Notes: generated by a model not told the origin, from the sequence alone. A DNA stretch of 64,000 nucleotides from Devosia nanyangense (GCA_016213505.1 JACRAF010000039.1:27833-91832); one strand, 5' to 3'. Numbered from the stretch's first letter, positions 45,674 through 55,380 are shown. Numbers and translations are program-made.

Positions 45674-46522
45674 CTAGTCGGCAGGAACCGATTCTCCAAA
45701 TCGATACGTCGCCCAATCGGGCAACGCGACCGTCACCGGCTTGCCGCCGACGCTGACTTCGCCGCCGTCGAACCGGTCGAGCCGCAGCATCGCCACCGCC
45801 TTGCCGTCAACAACCTGCCCGATCGTGCCCGCCTCGCGGCCATTGGCCACCACCGCCGCGCCGGCCGGAGCGTCGATCCCGCTCACGATCACCGGCCGCC
45901 GCCGCGCCGTCCCGCGATGCTCCATCCGGCTGACCACCTCCTGGCCGACATAGCAGCCCTTCTTGAAGTCGACGCCGCCGAGGAAGTCCATGCCCACATC
46001 GTGCGGGAACACCTGGTCCCGGCCGTAGTTCGGGCCAAACTCGGGGACGCCGGCCTCGACGAGAACCCGATCGTACAGGACTGTCGGGTCGTCGCCGGGC
46101 TGCTCCTCGGAAAGAGCCGCGCCGCTCACCGTGATGTAGCGCGTTCCGAGCTTGTCGGACCGCTCGTCGCGATAGGCGATGAAGTCGGCGTTCACGACCG
46201 GCGCCGTGTTGTCCGGTGACCACCACACCGCGCCCGCATATTGCGCGTCGAAGTCTACTTTCGCCCGGAGGCGATAGATCTTCATCTTCTTGAGGAAGTC
46301 CTGCACGAGGCCAGCCTCGAGGTCGAACCAATAGGCGTCGCGGGCGTGAGTCACGAGCCCGTCGAGCTGGATTTTCCCCTGCGGGCTCAGCAGCGCAAAC
46401 CAGCGTCCGAGCCCGTCCAGCGCGTCGTCGAAGCGGCAGGTCAGCGTGTCGTTGAGCAGTTTGTGCGCGTCCGGACCGCTGACGCGGACGATATCGTGTG
46501 TGTAGAGAGAATAGAGAGCCAC
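45674..46522 (-). CDS. ygfZ: Folate-binding iron-sulphur assembly protein YgfZ
   Basis: A 282-residue GcvT-like protein that helps assemble iron-sulphur enzymes. The signature KGCYVGQE is present near residue 190. The GTG start at 46522 is supported by AAGGAGAAGCC immediately upstream. It is divergent from pyrC (59 bp gap) and heads the pair with the HD gene. Confidence 0.93.
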   Translation of the reverse strand: MALYSLYTHDIVRVSGPDAHKLLNDTLTCRFDDALDGLGRWFALLSPQGKIQLDGLVTHARDAYWFDLEAGLVQDFLKKMKIYRLRAKVDFDAQYAGAVWWSPDNTAPVVNADFIAYRDERSDKLGTRYITVSGAALSEEQPGDDPTVLYDRVLVEAGVPEFGPNYGRDQVFPHDVGMDFLGGVDFKKGCYVGQEVVSRMEHRGTARRRPVIVSGIDAPAGAAVVANGREAGTIGQVVDGKAVAMLRLDRFDGGEVSVGGKPVTVALPDWATYRFGESVPAD

Positions 46523-46581
46523 GGCTTCTCCTTGCCTTGCCGGGCCAATAGCGCGACAGAGGGCCAAGTCAGGGAAGACAC

Positions 46582-47928
46582 ATGGCGCACTACGACGCGA
46601 TCTTCAAGAACGGCACTGTCGCCAACCAGGACGGCGTCCACGCCGCAGACATCGCCATTCGCGGCGGCCGCATCGCCGCGCTGGGCTCGCTGACCGCCGA
46701 CTCCGCCGATCAAATCACCGATTGCACGGGCCTCCACATCCTGCCCGGCGTCATCGACACCCAGGTGCATTTCCGCGAGCCCGGCCTCGAGCACAAGGAA
46801 GACCTCGCCTCCGGCTCGCTCTCGGCGGTGATGGGCGGCGTCACCGGCGTCTTCGAGATGCCCAACACCAATCCGCTGACCGTGACCCGCGCCGCGTTCG
46901 AGGACAAGATCGCTCGCGCCACCGGCCGCATGCATTGCGATTTCGCCTTCTTCATCGGCGGCACGCACGAGAACGTCGCCGAGCTGCCCGAGCTCGAACG
47001 GCTCCCCGGCTGCGCCGGCGTGAAGGTCTTCATGGGGTCGTCCACCGGCACTCTGCTGGTGGCCGACGACGACGGCGTCGGCGCCATCCTCGAGGCCATT
47101 GCGCGTCGCGCCGCGTTCCACTCCGAGGACGAATACCGCCTCGAGGAACGCAAGCCCCTCCGCATCCCCGGCGACCCGCGCTCCCATCCGGTCTGGCGCG
47201 ATCCCGAGGCCGCCCTGCGCTCGACCAAGCGCCTCGTCGCGCTGGCCCACGAATACGGCAAGCGCATCCACGTGCTGCACGTCTCGACCGCCGAAGAGAT
47301 GGTGTTCCTCGCCGATCACAAGGACGTCGCGACCGTCGAGGTCACGCCGCATCATCTGACCCTCGACGAGACCGCCTATGACCGCCTCGGCACCTTCGTG
47401 CAGATGAACCCGCCGGTCCGCGACAAGGCGCATCGCGCCGGCATCTGGGCCGGGGTCGCCAACGGCGTCGTCGACGTGCTCGGTTCCGACCACGCCCCGC
47501 ACACCATCGAGGAAAAGCAGAAACCCTATCCGAACTCGCCTTCGGGCATGACCGGCGTCCAGACGCTGGTGCCGATCATGCTCGACCATGTCAACGCCGG
47601 AAAGCTCAGCCTCGAACGCTTCGTCGATCTCTCGGCCGCCGGCCCGGCGCGCATCTTCAGCATCGCGCGCAAGGGCCGCATCGCCGCCGGTTACGACGCC
47701 GACCTCACCATCGTCGATCTGAAACGCCGCGAAACCATCACCAATAACTGGATCGCCAGCAAAGCCGGCTGGACCCCCTATGACGGCGTCGCCGTCACCG
47801 GCTGGCCGGTCGGCACCATCCTTCGCGGCAGCACCGTGATGTGGCAGGGCGAGCTAGTCAGCGCCGCGAGCGGCCGGCCGATCGAGTTCATGGAGACGAT
47901 GCAGCCGCCGGGCTCCTTCTCCCCTTGA
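46582..47928 (+). CDS. pyrC: Dihydroorotase
   Basis: Pyrimidine biosynthesis, dihydroorotate formation (class I type, ~448 residues). Zinc-site motifs are DTQVHFREPG near residues 59-68 and VLGSDHAPHT near 304-313, with EVTPHHLTL between. The last residues (PPGSFSP) are encoded by the start of an intergenic repeat. A hydantoinase-like relative is possible, but DTQVHFREPGL favours dihydroorotase. Confidence 0.92.
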   Translation: MAHYDAIFKNGTVANQDGVHAADIAIRGGRIAALGSLTADSADQITDCTGLHILPGVIDTQVHFREPGLEHKEDLASGSLSAVMGGVTGVFEMPNTNPLTVTRAAFEDKIARATGRMHCDFAFFIGGTHENVAELPELERLPGCAGVKVFMGSSTGTLLVADDDGVGAILEAIARRAAFHSEDEYRLEERKPLRIPGDPRSHPVWRDPEAALRSTKRLVALAHEYGKRIHVLHVSTAEEMVFLADHKDVATVEVTPHHLTLDETAYDRLGTFVQMNPPVRDKAHRAGIWAGVANGVVDVLGSDHAPHTIEEKQKPYPNSPSGMTGVQTLVPIMLDHVNAGKLSLERFVDLSAAGPARIFSIARKGRIAAGYDADLTIVDLKRRETITNNWIASKAGWTPYDGVAVTGWPVGTILRGSTVMWQGELVSAASGRPIEFMETMQPPGSFSP

Positions 47929-47972
47929 GGGAGAAGGTGGATCGGCCCGTTCGGGCCGAGACGGATGAGGGG
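47919..47972. repeat. Intergenic hairpin repeat overlapping the pyrC stop
   Basis: The stem CCTTCTCCC...GGGAGAAGG and the small hairpin CGGCCCG/CGGGCCG are followed by GATGAGG, as in the elements at 1189 and 2835. The repeat overlaps the last codons of pyrC, so it has changed the protein's C terminus. Confidence 0.75.
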
Positions 47973-48043
47973 TTTCTGTCCACACCCGTTGTGCCCGTGG
48001 GGGCCCCCCAATCGCCCCTGAGCGACCGAGTCTTGCGTCGCCG

Positions 48044-48322
48044 CTAGTGCGTCTGCCGCTCGAGGTTGTACTCGCCGGCGCGAATTCGGTCGGGGAGGGT
48101 GGAGACCAGCGTCGCCGTCGCCTCTTCGCCATGGGCCCGGACCAGTGTCGCCAGAGCCGCGAACAGCGAGGCGTGCGCCAGCGCCAGGCTCTCGACGCCT
48201 TCGTCCTCGGCGGTGTTCCACGCCTCGGCGAGGTATTCCAGCGCAAGCTGCCGCTCCTCGCGGTGCTCGTCCTTGGGGCCGTCGGCGTCGAAGCTGGGCA
48301 AAGCGGGCTTAACCTTGTGCAT
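48044..48322 (-). CDS. Conserved small acidic protein, unknown
   Basis: A 92-residue soluble protein (HREERQLALEYLAEAWNTAEDEGVESLALAHASLFAALATLV). Predicted mostly helical. Its size and position in a gap with an otherwise clean start suggest a real gene; I do not recognise the family. Confidence 0.6.
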   Translation of the reverse strand: MHKVKPALPSFDADGPKDEHREERQLALEYLAEAWNTAEDEGVESLALAHASLFAALATLVRAHGEEATATLVSTLPDRIRAGEYNLERQTH

Positions 48323-48421
48323 TGATCTTCGTTACCACGCAGCCTGTGGCGCGCGTGTGGCATGTGACCAGAAGGTTAATGTCACCTCAGGTGTTATACT
48401 TAATCGGACGGCCGCGCCGGC

Positions 48422-48838
48422 TCACTCCGCGTAGCGCGAGTGAATCTCGCGCGCCGTCGACTCGGCCTCGACCAGCAGCCGGGTCAGCGCTTCTTCCGCC
48501 GAGGGCGTGCAGATTCGATAGAGCCGCGCGTAGGCGGCGTAGCCGGCGTTGAACGCCCCGAACAGCCGCTGCTGCCGATCCTCGTCGGGCTGGTCGAGCT
48601 TGACCAGGTCCGCCATCTGCTTGCGCCAGTCGGCGGCGTCCGGTTTGCACAGCGGATTGAGGAAATAGAGGCTCCCCAGCACCTCGGCCAGCCGCTCCAT
48701 CTGCGGCTCATAGGGCGGATCGACGGCCAGCGCCTCGTGGGGCAGGGCGAGGGTCAGCAGCAGCGCGAAGAGGAAGGGGGAGGGCGGCAAACGCATCCGT
48801 CTTGGTAGTCTCCCGATCGTGTCATCCGCAAGGCGCAT
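48422..48838 (-). CDS. TIGR02301-family protein
   Basis: Small secreted protein of 138 residues (124 if starting at the ATG at 48796). The N-terminal part has a signal peptide (PFLFALLLTLALPHEALA) and the mature domain a family pattern PYEPQMERLAEVLGSLYFLNPLC with C-terminal AYARLYRICTPSAEEAL. The start at 48838 overlaps the Nudix stop as TGATG, so translation is coupled. Function unknown. Confidence 0.8.
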   Translation of the reverse strand: MRLADDTIGRLPRRMRLPPSPFLFALLLTLALPHEALAVDPPYEPQMERLAEVLGSLYFLNPLCKPDAADWRKQMADLVKLDQPDEDRQQRLFGAFNAGYAAYARLYRICTPSAEEALTRLLVEAESTAREIHSRYAE

Positions 48839-49224
48839 CACGTCCGGTCGAACATCCGGAACGCCCGCTCGAGGACATCGCCGAGATCGGGGGTGGTTCT
48901 GAGTCCGCCCAGCTGCCCCGGTTTCACCCAGCGCCAATCCCGGACTTCGGCGGCGTCGGGCACGATCTCGCCCTCCAACGCCTGCGTGGCGAACACCTGC
49001 AGCCGGAACCGCCGGACCTGCAGCACCGTCACCGGGCGCAGAGCAAAGACGGAAAGGCCGAGCTCCTCCTTGACCTCTCGCACGGCGCATTGTTCCGCCG
49101 TCTCGCCCGGCTCCAGCCGCCCGCCGGGCAGCGTCCACAGGCCTTCCGACGGCGGCCGGTTGCGCTGGATCAGCAGCACGTCATGGCGCCTGAGCAGCGC
49201 GACGCTGGCGGCGAACGGGGTCAT
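48838..49224 (-). CDS. Nudix hydrolase
   Basis: A 128-residue predicted nucleoside-diphosphate hydrolase (MutT-like). The Nudix box G-x5-E-x7-R-E-x2-E-E-x-G is complete (GRLEPGETAEQCAVREVKEE). The rest is a standard alpha/beta fold. Probably cotranslated with the TIGR02301 gene. Substrate unknown (8-oxo-dGTP or similar is only a family guess). Confidence 0.9.
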   Translation of the reverse strand: MTPFAASVALLRRHDVLLIQRNRPPSEGLWTLPGGRLEPGETAEQCAVREVKEELGLSVFALRPVTVLQVRRFRLQVFATQALEGEIVPDAAEVRDWRWVKPGQLGGLRTTPDLGDVLERAFRMFDRT

Positions 49225-49277
49225 GGCCGGGCAATCGCAATTTGCGCCGCGGACCGCAAGCCCTTACCTTGCGGCCC

Positions 49278-50015
49278 ATGTGTGGCCGCTATGCCTTTCT
49301 CCTCCCGCCCGAAGCCATGGCGGCGCTGTTCAGGACGCTGAACGTCCTCGATTATCCGCCGCGCTACAACATCGCGCCGACGCAGCCGGTCATCGCCATC
49401 GCCGAGCGCGAGGGCCGCCGCACCGCCGAACTTTTCCGCTGGGGGTTCATGCCCTGGTGGGTCAAGGACCCCAGGGTCTTTCCCCTGCTGATCAACGCCC
49501 GCGCCGAGTCGATGATCGAGAAGCCCGCCTTCCGTGACGCCCTGCGCAACTCGCGCTGCATCGTTCCGGCGTCGGGCTATTACGAGTGGAAGAAGGGTGC
49601 GGCCGACAAGCGCCAGCCCTACTACATCACCTCGGCCGAGACCGAAACGATGGCCCTCGCCGGGCTCTATTCGACCTGGGCCGGCCCCAACGGCGAAGAG
49701 GTCGATACCGTCTGCATCGTCACCGTCGCACCCAACCTCGAAATCGCCTCGGTCTATGACCGCATGCCGGCGATCTTGCGCGGCGATGCCGTCGAGGCCT
49801 GGCTCGATACGCGCAACGTCGAGGCGAGGGACGCCGCGGCCCTCGCCGGTCCGCCGCCGCCGGGCACCATGAAGTATCATCCGGTCGGGCGCGACATCGG
49901 CAAGGCGGCGCTGGACGGCCCGGGGTTGATCGTGCCCGTGGAGGTTTCGGAGGAAGCCCCTGGGGCGCCGAAGAAGAGATCCATCGCCGGTGGCGAGCAG
50001 CTGGACTTGTTCTGA
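49278..50015 (+). CDS. SRAP-family protein (YedK/HMCES)
   Basis: A 245-residue enzyme that protects abasic sites by a DNA-protein crosslink. The catalytic Cys is at position 2 (MCGRYAF), exposed after removal of Met, and the N-x-R motif (INARAES) and GYYEWKK are intact. The ATG at 49278 is needed so that Cys2 is free. The C terminus ends in QLDLF, as in several relatives. Confidence 0.93.
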   Translation: MCGRYAFLLPPEAMAALFRTLNVLDYPPRYNIAPTQPVIAIAEREGRRTAELFRWGFMPWWVKDPRVFPLLINARAESMIEKPAFRDALRNSRCIVPASGYYEWKKGAADKRQPYYITSAETETMALAGLYSTWAGPNGEEVDTVCIVTVAPNLEIASVYDRMPAILRGDAVEAWLDTRNVEARDAAALAGPPPPGTMKYHPVGRDIGKAALDGPGLIVPVEVSEEAPGAPKKRSIAGGEQLDLF

Positions 50016-50032
50016 GTCGCTGCACGGTCTAT

Positions 50033-50052
50033 CTTAGCTAGACTTAGCTAAG
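50033..50052. promoter_or_regulatory. 10-bp tandem repeat, possible operator
   Basis: CTTAGCTA (50033-50040) is repeated as CTTAGCTAA (50043-50051) with a period of 10 bp; TTAGCTAA is itself a palindrome. It sits 12 bp upstream of the hydrolase remnant at 50064. Confidence 0.45.
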
Positions 50053-50063
50053 CGGAGGCCGAT

Positions 50064-50363
50064 GTGACCCAGGTCAACATGCTGGTCCGCGACCTTGCCC
50101 CGCCGCTGCGGCACGATTTCGAACTGGCGTTGCATGGCAGCGAGGCGATCACGAGCTTTGCAGGGATCGCTGCGAAAACGCTGCTGATGGGTGGTGACCG
50201 CAGTCCCGGTTACCTTAAGCGCGCTGTTCGGCGGCTGGAGTCGATCATCCCGGAAGCGGAGCGCGTCGAGATTGCCGCGCTCGGACACGAAGGGTCGTGG
50301 AACGCCGACCGTGGCGGCAGGCCCGAGGTCGTGGCGGCTGCGATGGCACCATTCTTCGCCTAA
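50064..50363 (+). pseudogene. C-terminal remnant of an alpha/beta hydrolase
   Basis: A 99-residue frame opening with a GTG after GGAGG (50054-50058). The stretch FAGIAAKTLLMGGDRSPGYLKRAVRRLESIIPEAERVEIAALGHEGSWN...GGRPEVVAAAMAPFF matches the last third of alpha/beta hydrolases, with the catalytic His in GHEGS, but the nucleophile and the first two-thirds are missing. The 5' part (RDLAPPLRHDFEL) fits mid-protein sequence. It is likely a deletion remnant that may still be translated. Confidence 0.65.
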
Positions 50364-50368
50364 CCGCC

Positions 50369-50926
50369 TCAGAAGATGTTGAAGTAGCCGAGCGCGTCGC
50401 CGATCTGATCTTCCTCGTAGCCGAGATGCGATCCCAGCACGCGCTCGAGGGCGGCAAAGATCGTCCGCGCGTTGTCGAAGTGCTCGGCGGTGGGCGCCCC
50501 CGCGAGAATGTTCAGCGCCTCGATCTGGCGCTCCAGCAGGTCATGCACCACGACGTGCTCCGCCTGCAGCCGCTCGGTGACGCGGCGGTATCCGTCGGAC
50601 TGGGCCGCCAACGCAGGAAACACGTGCTGGTCTTCGAGCGAGTGGTGGGTGTTCACCACCATGCAGTAGCGGCCGCACAGGTTTCCGAAGCGGCGGAAAT
50701 TGTCGAGCATAGTCAGCCCGGCAGTCTGTTCGGCAACTTCCGCGGGGCTGGCGTGGCCTTCCGACGCCAGCTGAATGAGGTCGCGGATCACCCGCATGTT
50801 CTCGCGCAGATGGTCGTGCACTTCCCTGAGGTGCTCGCCCGCCGCTCGCTGCGACGCAGTCAGTCCCTCAAGCCTCGGCGCCGTCGGCCGGGTCGCGTCG
50901 TCGAGAAAGGCTATGTCGAGGATCAT
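50369..50926 (-). CDS. Hemerythrin-domain protein
   Basis: A four-helix, probable di-iron protein of 185 residues. Candidate ligands are seen in LREVHDHLRENMR, THHSLEDQHVFPAL (H-x3-E-type), LQAEHVVVHDLLE and SHLGYEEDQIG. Such proteins bind oxygen or sense redox state. The ATG at 50926 is preferred over the TTG at 50929. No linked partner gene. Confidence 0.85.
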   Translation of the reverse strand: MILDIAFLDDATRPTAPRLEGLTASQRAAGEHLREVHDHLRENMRVIRDLIQLASEGHASPAEVAEQTAGLTMLDNFRRFGNLCGRYCMVVNTHHSLEDQHVFPALAAQSDGYRRVTERLQAEHVVVHDLLERQIEALNILAGAPTAEHFDNARTIFAALERVLGSHLGYEEDQIGDALGYFNIF

Positions 50927-51010
50927 CAACGGTGTCCCTGGGTGTGCCGGCTTGAGGCCTCACATGGAGCGAGTAGCACAAGGTTGAAGGGGGCACAGAA
51001 ATGTGGCCGG

Positions 51011-52417
51011 TCAGCCCAGCAATTTGCCCGGGTTTAGAATCCCGTTCGGGTCGAGCGCCAGCTTGACCGCGCGCATCATCTCGAGCGCTATGGGGTCCTT
51101 CACCTTCGTCAGCAGCGCGGTCTTCAGCTGCCCGATGCCGTGCTCGGCCGATACCGAGCCGCCGAGCCTGCCGATGATCTCGTAGATCGCCGCGTTCACG
51201 TCCGTCTCCCGGGCCATGAAGGCCTTGGCGTCGGCGCCGGCCGGCTGGGTGAAGTTGAAGTGGATGTTGCCGTCGCCCAGATGGCCGAAGGGGCAGGGGC
51301 GGATGCCGGGGATCACCCGCTCCACCGCCGCCGAGCCTTCGGCGATCAGCCGCGGCACCGCCGCGACCGGCACCGAGATGTCGTGCTTGATCGAGGCGCC
51401 TTCGCGGCTTTGCACGTCGCTCATCTGCTCGCGCGCCGCCCACATCTGGGCCCGCTCCGTTTCCGCTTGCGCGACGTTGGCGTCGGTGATGATGCCGCGC
51501 TCCAGCGCCTCCTCGAGGCCCGCCTCGAGAGCGCCGCTGATGCCGCCGCGCATGCGGTTGACTTCGATCAGCGCGTACCAGGGCGACGGGCCCGCCGTCG
51601 GGTCGCGCGCCAGCATGCCGTGCTTGAGCTGCAGGTCGATGCCGAAGCGCGGCATCAGCTCGAACGCGGTGAGCCGCGAGCCGGTCCGCTCGCGCATCAG
51701 GTAGAACAGCTCCAGCGCCTGTTCCGGGCCGGCGACGCTGCACAGCGCCGTCTCGTGCGCCTGCGGCTTGGGGAACAGTTTCAGCGTCGCCGCGGTGATG
51801 ATGCCGAGTGTGCCTTCTGCACCGATCAGCAGGTCCTTCAAATCGTAGCCCGTGTTGTCCTTCTTCAGCGCATTGAGCCCCTGGTAGAGCCGCCCATCGG
51901 CCAGCACCGCCTCGACCCCGAGGCAGAGCTCGCGCGCATTGCCGAACGCCAGCACCTGCACCCCACCGGCATTCGATGACAATACGCCCCCGATCCGCGC
52001 CGAGCCCTGGCTCGCAATCCACAGCGGAAACATCGCACCGGCGGCTTCGGCAACCTCATGGGCGTGTTGCAGGATGACCCCCGCCTCGAGCGTCATGTGC
52101 CCGCCGGCAGCGTTGACCTCGCGCACCTTGTCCAGCCGCTGCAGCGACACGATCACTTCGTCGCCGCGCACCGGCACCTGTGCCCCCACCAGCCCGGTAT
52201 TGCCGCCCTGCGGGATCAGCGGCACGCGGTTCTCGTTTGCCCAGCGGCAGAGCGCCTGGACTTCGGCCACGCTGCCCGGCCGCGCCACCGCCACGGCCGG
52301 CACGTGGAACCGTTTTCGCGGCTCGTTCAGATACGCCGCCATGCGTTCCGGGTCGGCCGTGACACCATCCACGCCCAGAATGGCGGTCAAGCCGGCGATG
52401 ACGTGCGAGATGTTCAT
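51011..52417 (-). CDS. FAD-linked oxidoreductase (GlcD/D-2-hydroxyacid dehydrogenase type)
   Basis: A 468-residue FAD-dependent dehydrogenase. FAD-binding PP-loop: [15 protein letters not shown] near residues 69-83. Metal/substrate histidines: [14 protein letters not shown] and [10 protein letters not shown]. The ATG at 52417 is preferred (AGAGGG 7 bp upstream); 52423 is possible. Likely oxidises a D-2-hydroxyacid such as D-2-hydroxyglutarate or D-lactate; which one is unknown. Confidence 0.9.
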   Translation of the reverse strand: MNISHVIAGLTAILGVDGVTADPERMAAYLNEPRKRFHVPAVAVARPGSVAEVQALCRWANENRVPLIPQGGNTGLVGAQVPVRGDEVIVSLQRLDKVREVNAAGGHMTLEAGVILQHAHEVAEAAGAMFPLWIASQGSARIGGVLSSNAGGVQVLAFGNARELCLGVEAVLADGRLYQGLNALKKDNTGYDLKDLLIGAEGTLGIITAATLKLFPKPQAHETALCSVAGPEQALELFYLMRERTGSRLTAFELMPRFGIDLQLKHGMLARDPTAGPSPWYALIEVNRMRGGISGALEAGLEEALERGIITDANVAQAETERAQMWAAREQMSDVQSREGASIKHDISVPVAAVPRLIAEGSAAVERVIPGIRPCPFGHLGDGNIHFNFTQPAGADAKAFMARETDVNAAIYEIIGRLGGSVSAEHGIGQLKTALLTKVKDPIALEMMRAVKLALDPNGILNPGKLLG

Positions 52418-52516
52418 GGCCATGCCCTCTACCACACCCTGCCCAAGCCGCAACTTGCCCGCCCCCCGCCCCTATGGCACAAGCCTCAAAACCCCAAGAA
52501 ACGGAAGGAAACGGCC

Positions 52517-53335
52517 ATGGCCGACGGATTGATGGCGGGCAAGCGCGGGCTGATCATGGGCGTGGCCAACAACCGCTCCATCGCCTGGGGCATCGCCAAG
52601 GCTCTGGCCGCGAATGGGGCCGAAATTGCCTTTTCCTATCAAGGGGAAGCCCTGAAAAAACGTGTCGAGCCCCTCGCCTCCGAAATCGGCTCCACCTTCC
52701 TCGTCGAATGCGACGTCACCAACGACGCCGCGATGGACGAAACCTTTCGCCGGCTCAAGGAGAAGTGGGGCCACCTCGATTTCCTCGTCCACGCCATCGG
52801 CTTTTCCAACAAGGAGGAACTTGAGGGCCGCTACCTCGACACCACCGCCGGCAATTTCGCCCTGACCATGAACATCTCGGTCTATTCGTTCACGGCTGTC
52901 GCCAAGCGCGCCGAGGAACTGATGTCCCCCGGCGGCGCGCTGCTGACGCTCACCTATTACGGGTCCGAGAAGGTCATTCCCAACTACAACGTCATGGGAG
53001 TCGCCAAGGCCGCGCTGGAGGCTTCGGTGCGCTATCTCGCTGCCGACCTCGGGCCCAAGGGTATCCGCGTCAACGCCATTTCGGCCGGTGCCATCAAGAC
53101 GCTCGCCGCGTCGGGCATTTCCGGCCTGCGCGACATGCTGCACTGGCAGGAAGACAATTCTCCGCTCCGCCGCAACGTCTCGATCGAGGATGTCGGCAAT
53201 TCCGCGCTCTATCTGCTTTCCGGGCTGTCGGGCGGAGTGACCGGGCAGATCCACTATGTCGATGCCGGGTTCAACATCATCGGCATGAGCCTCGAGGCCA
53301 AGCCGGCCGCGCCCCCCGCCGCGACGGCCGTCTGA
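52517..53335 (+). CDS. fabI: Enoyl-[acyl-carrier-protein] reductase (NADH)
   Basis: Last step of the fatty-acid elongation cycle. SDR of 272 residues with the FabI signature [21 protein letters not shown] and the catalytic pair Tyr-x6-Lys in [21 protein letters not shown]. The ATG at 52517 follows AAGGAA. The gene is alone on this strand. Confidence 0.96.
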   Translation: MADGLMAGKRGLIMGVANNRSIAWGIAKALAANGAEIAFSYQGEALKKRVEPLASEIGSTFLVECDVTNDAAMDETFRRLKEKWGHLDFLVHAIGFSNKEELEGRYLDTTAGNFALTMNISVYSFTAVAKRAEELMSPGGALLTLTYYGSEKVIPNYNVMGVAKAALEASVRYLAADLGPKGIRVNAISAGAIKTLAASGISGLRDMLHWQEDNSPLRRNVSIEDVGNSALYLLSGLSGGVTGQIHYVDAGFNIIGMSLEAKPAAPPAATAV

Positions 53336-53348
53336 GCCGCCGGTCCGG

Positions 53349-54527
53349 TTACGGCGTCGGGCTCGGCGTGACCGGGAATTGCTGCTGGTTCAAGGCGAGC
53401 CATGCGGCGACCGTCGGGTCCTTCTCGAGCCACTCGCGCGTCCAGCCGTCCTGTGCTGCGACCTTGATGTCGGCCATGATGGCGTCGCGCTGCGCGGCAG
53501 CGGCGGGCAGTTGCGGCTGCTGCGCGAAGTTCGGATCGAGGTGGATGCGGCAGACCGCGCGATTGGCCTCGTAGGCCTGCCAGTCGTTGTCTGCGCCGCC
53601 GCCCCGCACCTCGATGGCCTTGCTGAAGTGCTTCTCCGCTTCGGCGTAGTCCGGCGTCCGCTGATCCTTGAGGGCATAGCCGAGCTGGCCGAAATTGCGG
53701 TGATAGAGGCTGTCCTTGTCGCTTGCGATCAGCGCCTGGAAGACCGGAATGGTCCGTTCCATGACCGGCTTCTTGTCCCGCCACGTCTTCCAGCGGAGAT
53801 TCTCTGCCAGATAGAAGACATAGGCGCGCGTCTCTGTCGACGCGGCGGAAATTGCCGTCACCAGCTGCTCAGCCGTCGGCCGGGCCGACGGCTGGTCCGC
53901 CAGCTGCGCCTGCGTTGCTTTGACCGCCGTGACATCGGCCTCGTTCTGCTTGTGCAGCTCGTCTAGCTCCGCCATGAGCCGCCGCTTGACGCGCTCGGAA
54001 TTGTTCAGCGCTTTGGGCAGGTAGAGCCGGGCCCAGAGATAGCCGATCATGAACCCGCAGATGACATAGAGGACGATGATGGCGATGGGAAAAGCGGGCT
54101 CGTCCGCCATCCCGATGGACTTGGCGACCGCGGTGCCGGTGTCCTTAATGAAGTCGACGATCGGCCCGAGCTCGACCAGGCTGACGCCGACGATGATCTT
54201 GGTCAGCCAGTCCGAGATCTGCTCGAGATTGGTGTTTCCCGCATAGAGCGAGCGTTCCTCGGCCTCCGCCGTGCCCGCCGGTGACGGCGCGCCGTCCTGC
54301 AGCCGGCGCGGAATGCCGAACAGAAACCCGATGAGTCCGCCCGCCATCAGCGCCGCCAGGGCGACGCCGGTAACGGTCCCCAGCGTATTGAAGTTTCCGG
54401 CCGGGACGTAAAAGACTGTGAACACTTGGCCCAGGGCGGCGATCACGAGCAGCGCGAAAATATACCACCAGTCGGTTCTGTCTTCGCTCTCGCCCGCAGT
54501 CGAATTGGACGCTGCGTTATTTGCCAT
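53349..54527 (-). CDS. Membrane protein with helical C-terminal domain, possible conflict-system effector
   Basis: A 392-residue protein. Three or four membrane segments lie at about 20-45, 48-72 and 145-170; the conserved-looking stretches GFLFGIPRRLQ and YAGNTNLEQISDWLTKIIVGVSLVELGPI lie between. I associate this pattern with the N-terminal unit of bacterial transmembrane effector proteins that occur with immune-type modules; this is from memory and not checked. The remaining ~200 residues are helical, with TPR-like parts (YHRNFGQLGYALKDQRTPDYAEAEKHFSKAIEVRG). No partner gene is adjacent. Confidence 0.7.
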   Translation of the reverse strand: MANNAASNSTAGESEDRTDWWYIFALLVIAALGQVFTVFYVPAGNFNTLGTVTGVALAALMAGGLIGFLFGIPRRLQDGAPSPAGTAEAEERSLYAGNTNLEQISDWLTKIIVGVSLVELGPIVDFIKDTGTAVAKSIGMADEPAFPIAIIVLYVICGFMIGYLWARLYLPKALNNSERVKRRLMAELDELHKQNEADVTAVKATQAQLADQPSARPTAEQLVTAISAASTETRAYVFYLAENLRWKTWRDKKPVMERTIPVFQALIASDKDSLYHRNFGQLGYALKDQRTPDYAEAEKHFSKAIEVRGGGADNDWQAYEANRAVCRIHLDPNFAQQPQLPAAAAQRDAIMADIKVAAQDGWTREWLEKDPTVAAWLALNQQQFPVTPSPTP

Positions 54528-54697
54528 GATCAGTCCCCCACTGACCTAACGAACGAAGTCGATCATATCTGAAGTATTGCCTCTCGCAAATACGAAAACA
54601 CCGTCACGCAGCGCTGTCCTCTCGCACGGATTTGGCATTTGCCGACGGCGCCGGGAGGCGCTACCGAACAACTTCGCGCCCGGAGCCTGATGTCCCC

Positions 54698-55333
54698 ATG
54701 CCGACGACCGAACCGACCTGGCCGGAGTTCTATTTCGTTCGCCACGGCGAAACCGCTTGGAACGCCGAAGGGCGCTATCAAGGATCGCGGGACATTCCGC
54801 TCAACGGCCGCGGCCGCGGGCAAGCCGAACTCAACGGCGAGTTGCTCAAAACCCTGTTGGCTCGCTCGGGGCGGACCGCCGCCGACTTCACCTGGTACGT
54901 GTCGCCGCTGGGCCGGGCGCGGGAGACGATGGATCGCATCCGGGCCCGCGTCGGCGAACCCCTGCCCGACGTGACCATCGATCCGCGCCTCATCGAAATC
55001 TCGTTCGGCATCTACGAGGGCCACCTCCACACCGAACTGGCCAGCGGCGCGATGGCGATTGCCGGCGAGCGCGACGCCTCGTTCTGGCATTTCCGCCCGC
55101 CCGAGGGCGAGAGCTATGACGACGTCGCCACGCGAGTTCTCGATTTCGGCGCCTCGCTGACCGGCCCGTCCATCATCGTCTCGCATGGCGGCATTCTCCG
55201 CGTGCTGCGCCATCTCATCGAGGGCTTTCCGCACGAGCGGGCCGTCAACTGGTTTCCGCCGCAGGATTCGGTGGTGCATTTCGCCAAAGGCGTCGCCTCG
55301 GTTTACCCGGCCGGGCAAAGTTGGGACGATTGA
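54698..55333 (+). CDS. Histidine phosphatase family protein
   Basis: Phosphoglycerate-mutase-like phosphatase of 211 residues. The RHG catalytic motif is in FYFVRHGETAWN with the phosphorylated His near residue 16, the second His in IIVSHGGILRVL. The ATG at 54698 is preferred to an upstream in-frame codon. Substrate not predictable. Confidence 0.9.
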   Translation: MPTTEPTWPEFYFVRHGETAWNAEGRYQGSRDIPLNGRGRGQAELNGELLKTLLARSGRTAADFTWYVSPLGRARETMDRIRARVGEPLPDVTIDPRLIEISFGIYEGHLHTELASGAMAIAGERDASFWHFRPPEGESYDDVATRVLDFGASLTGPSIIVSHGGILRVLRHLIEGFPHERAVNWFPPQDSVVHFAKGVASVYPAGQSWDD

Positions 55334-55344
55334 CGTCATTACTG

Positions 55345-55380
55345 TTTGGCACCATATTCAGCGTCGAATATGGAGCCAAA
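55345..55380. promoter_or_regulatory. Large palindromic operator of the StbDE/RelE-type module
   Basis: TTTGGC-A-CCATATTC (55345-55359) and GAATATGG-A-GCCAAA (55366-55380) form 15-bp arms with one mismatch (A/A) and a 6-bp spacer. The palindrome ends one base before the antitoxin ATG at 55382. Autorepression by the antitoxin is the expected use. Confidence 0.8.
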
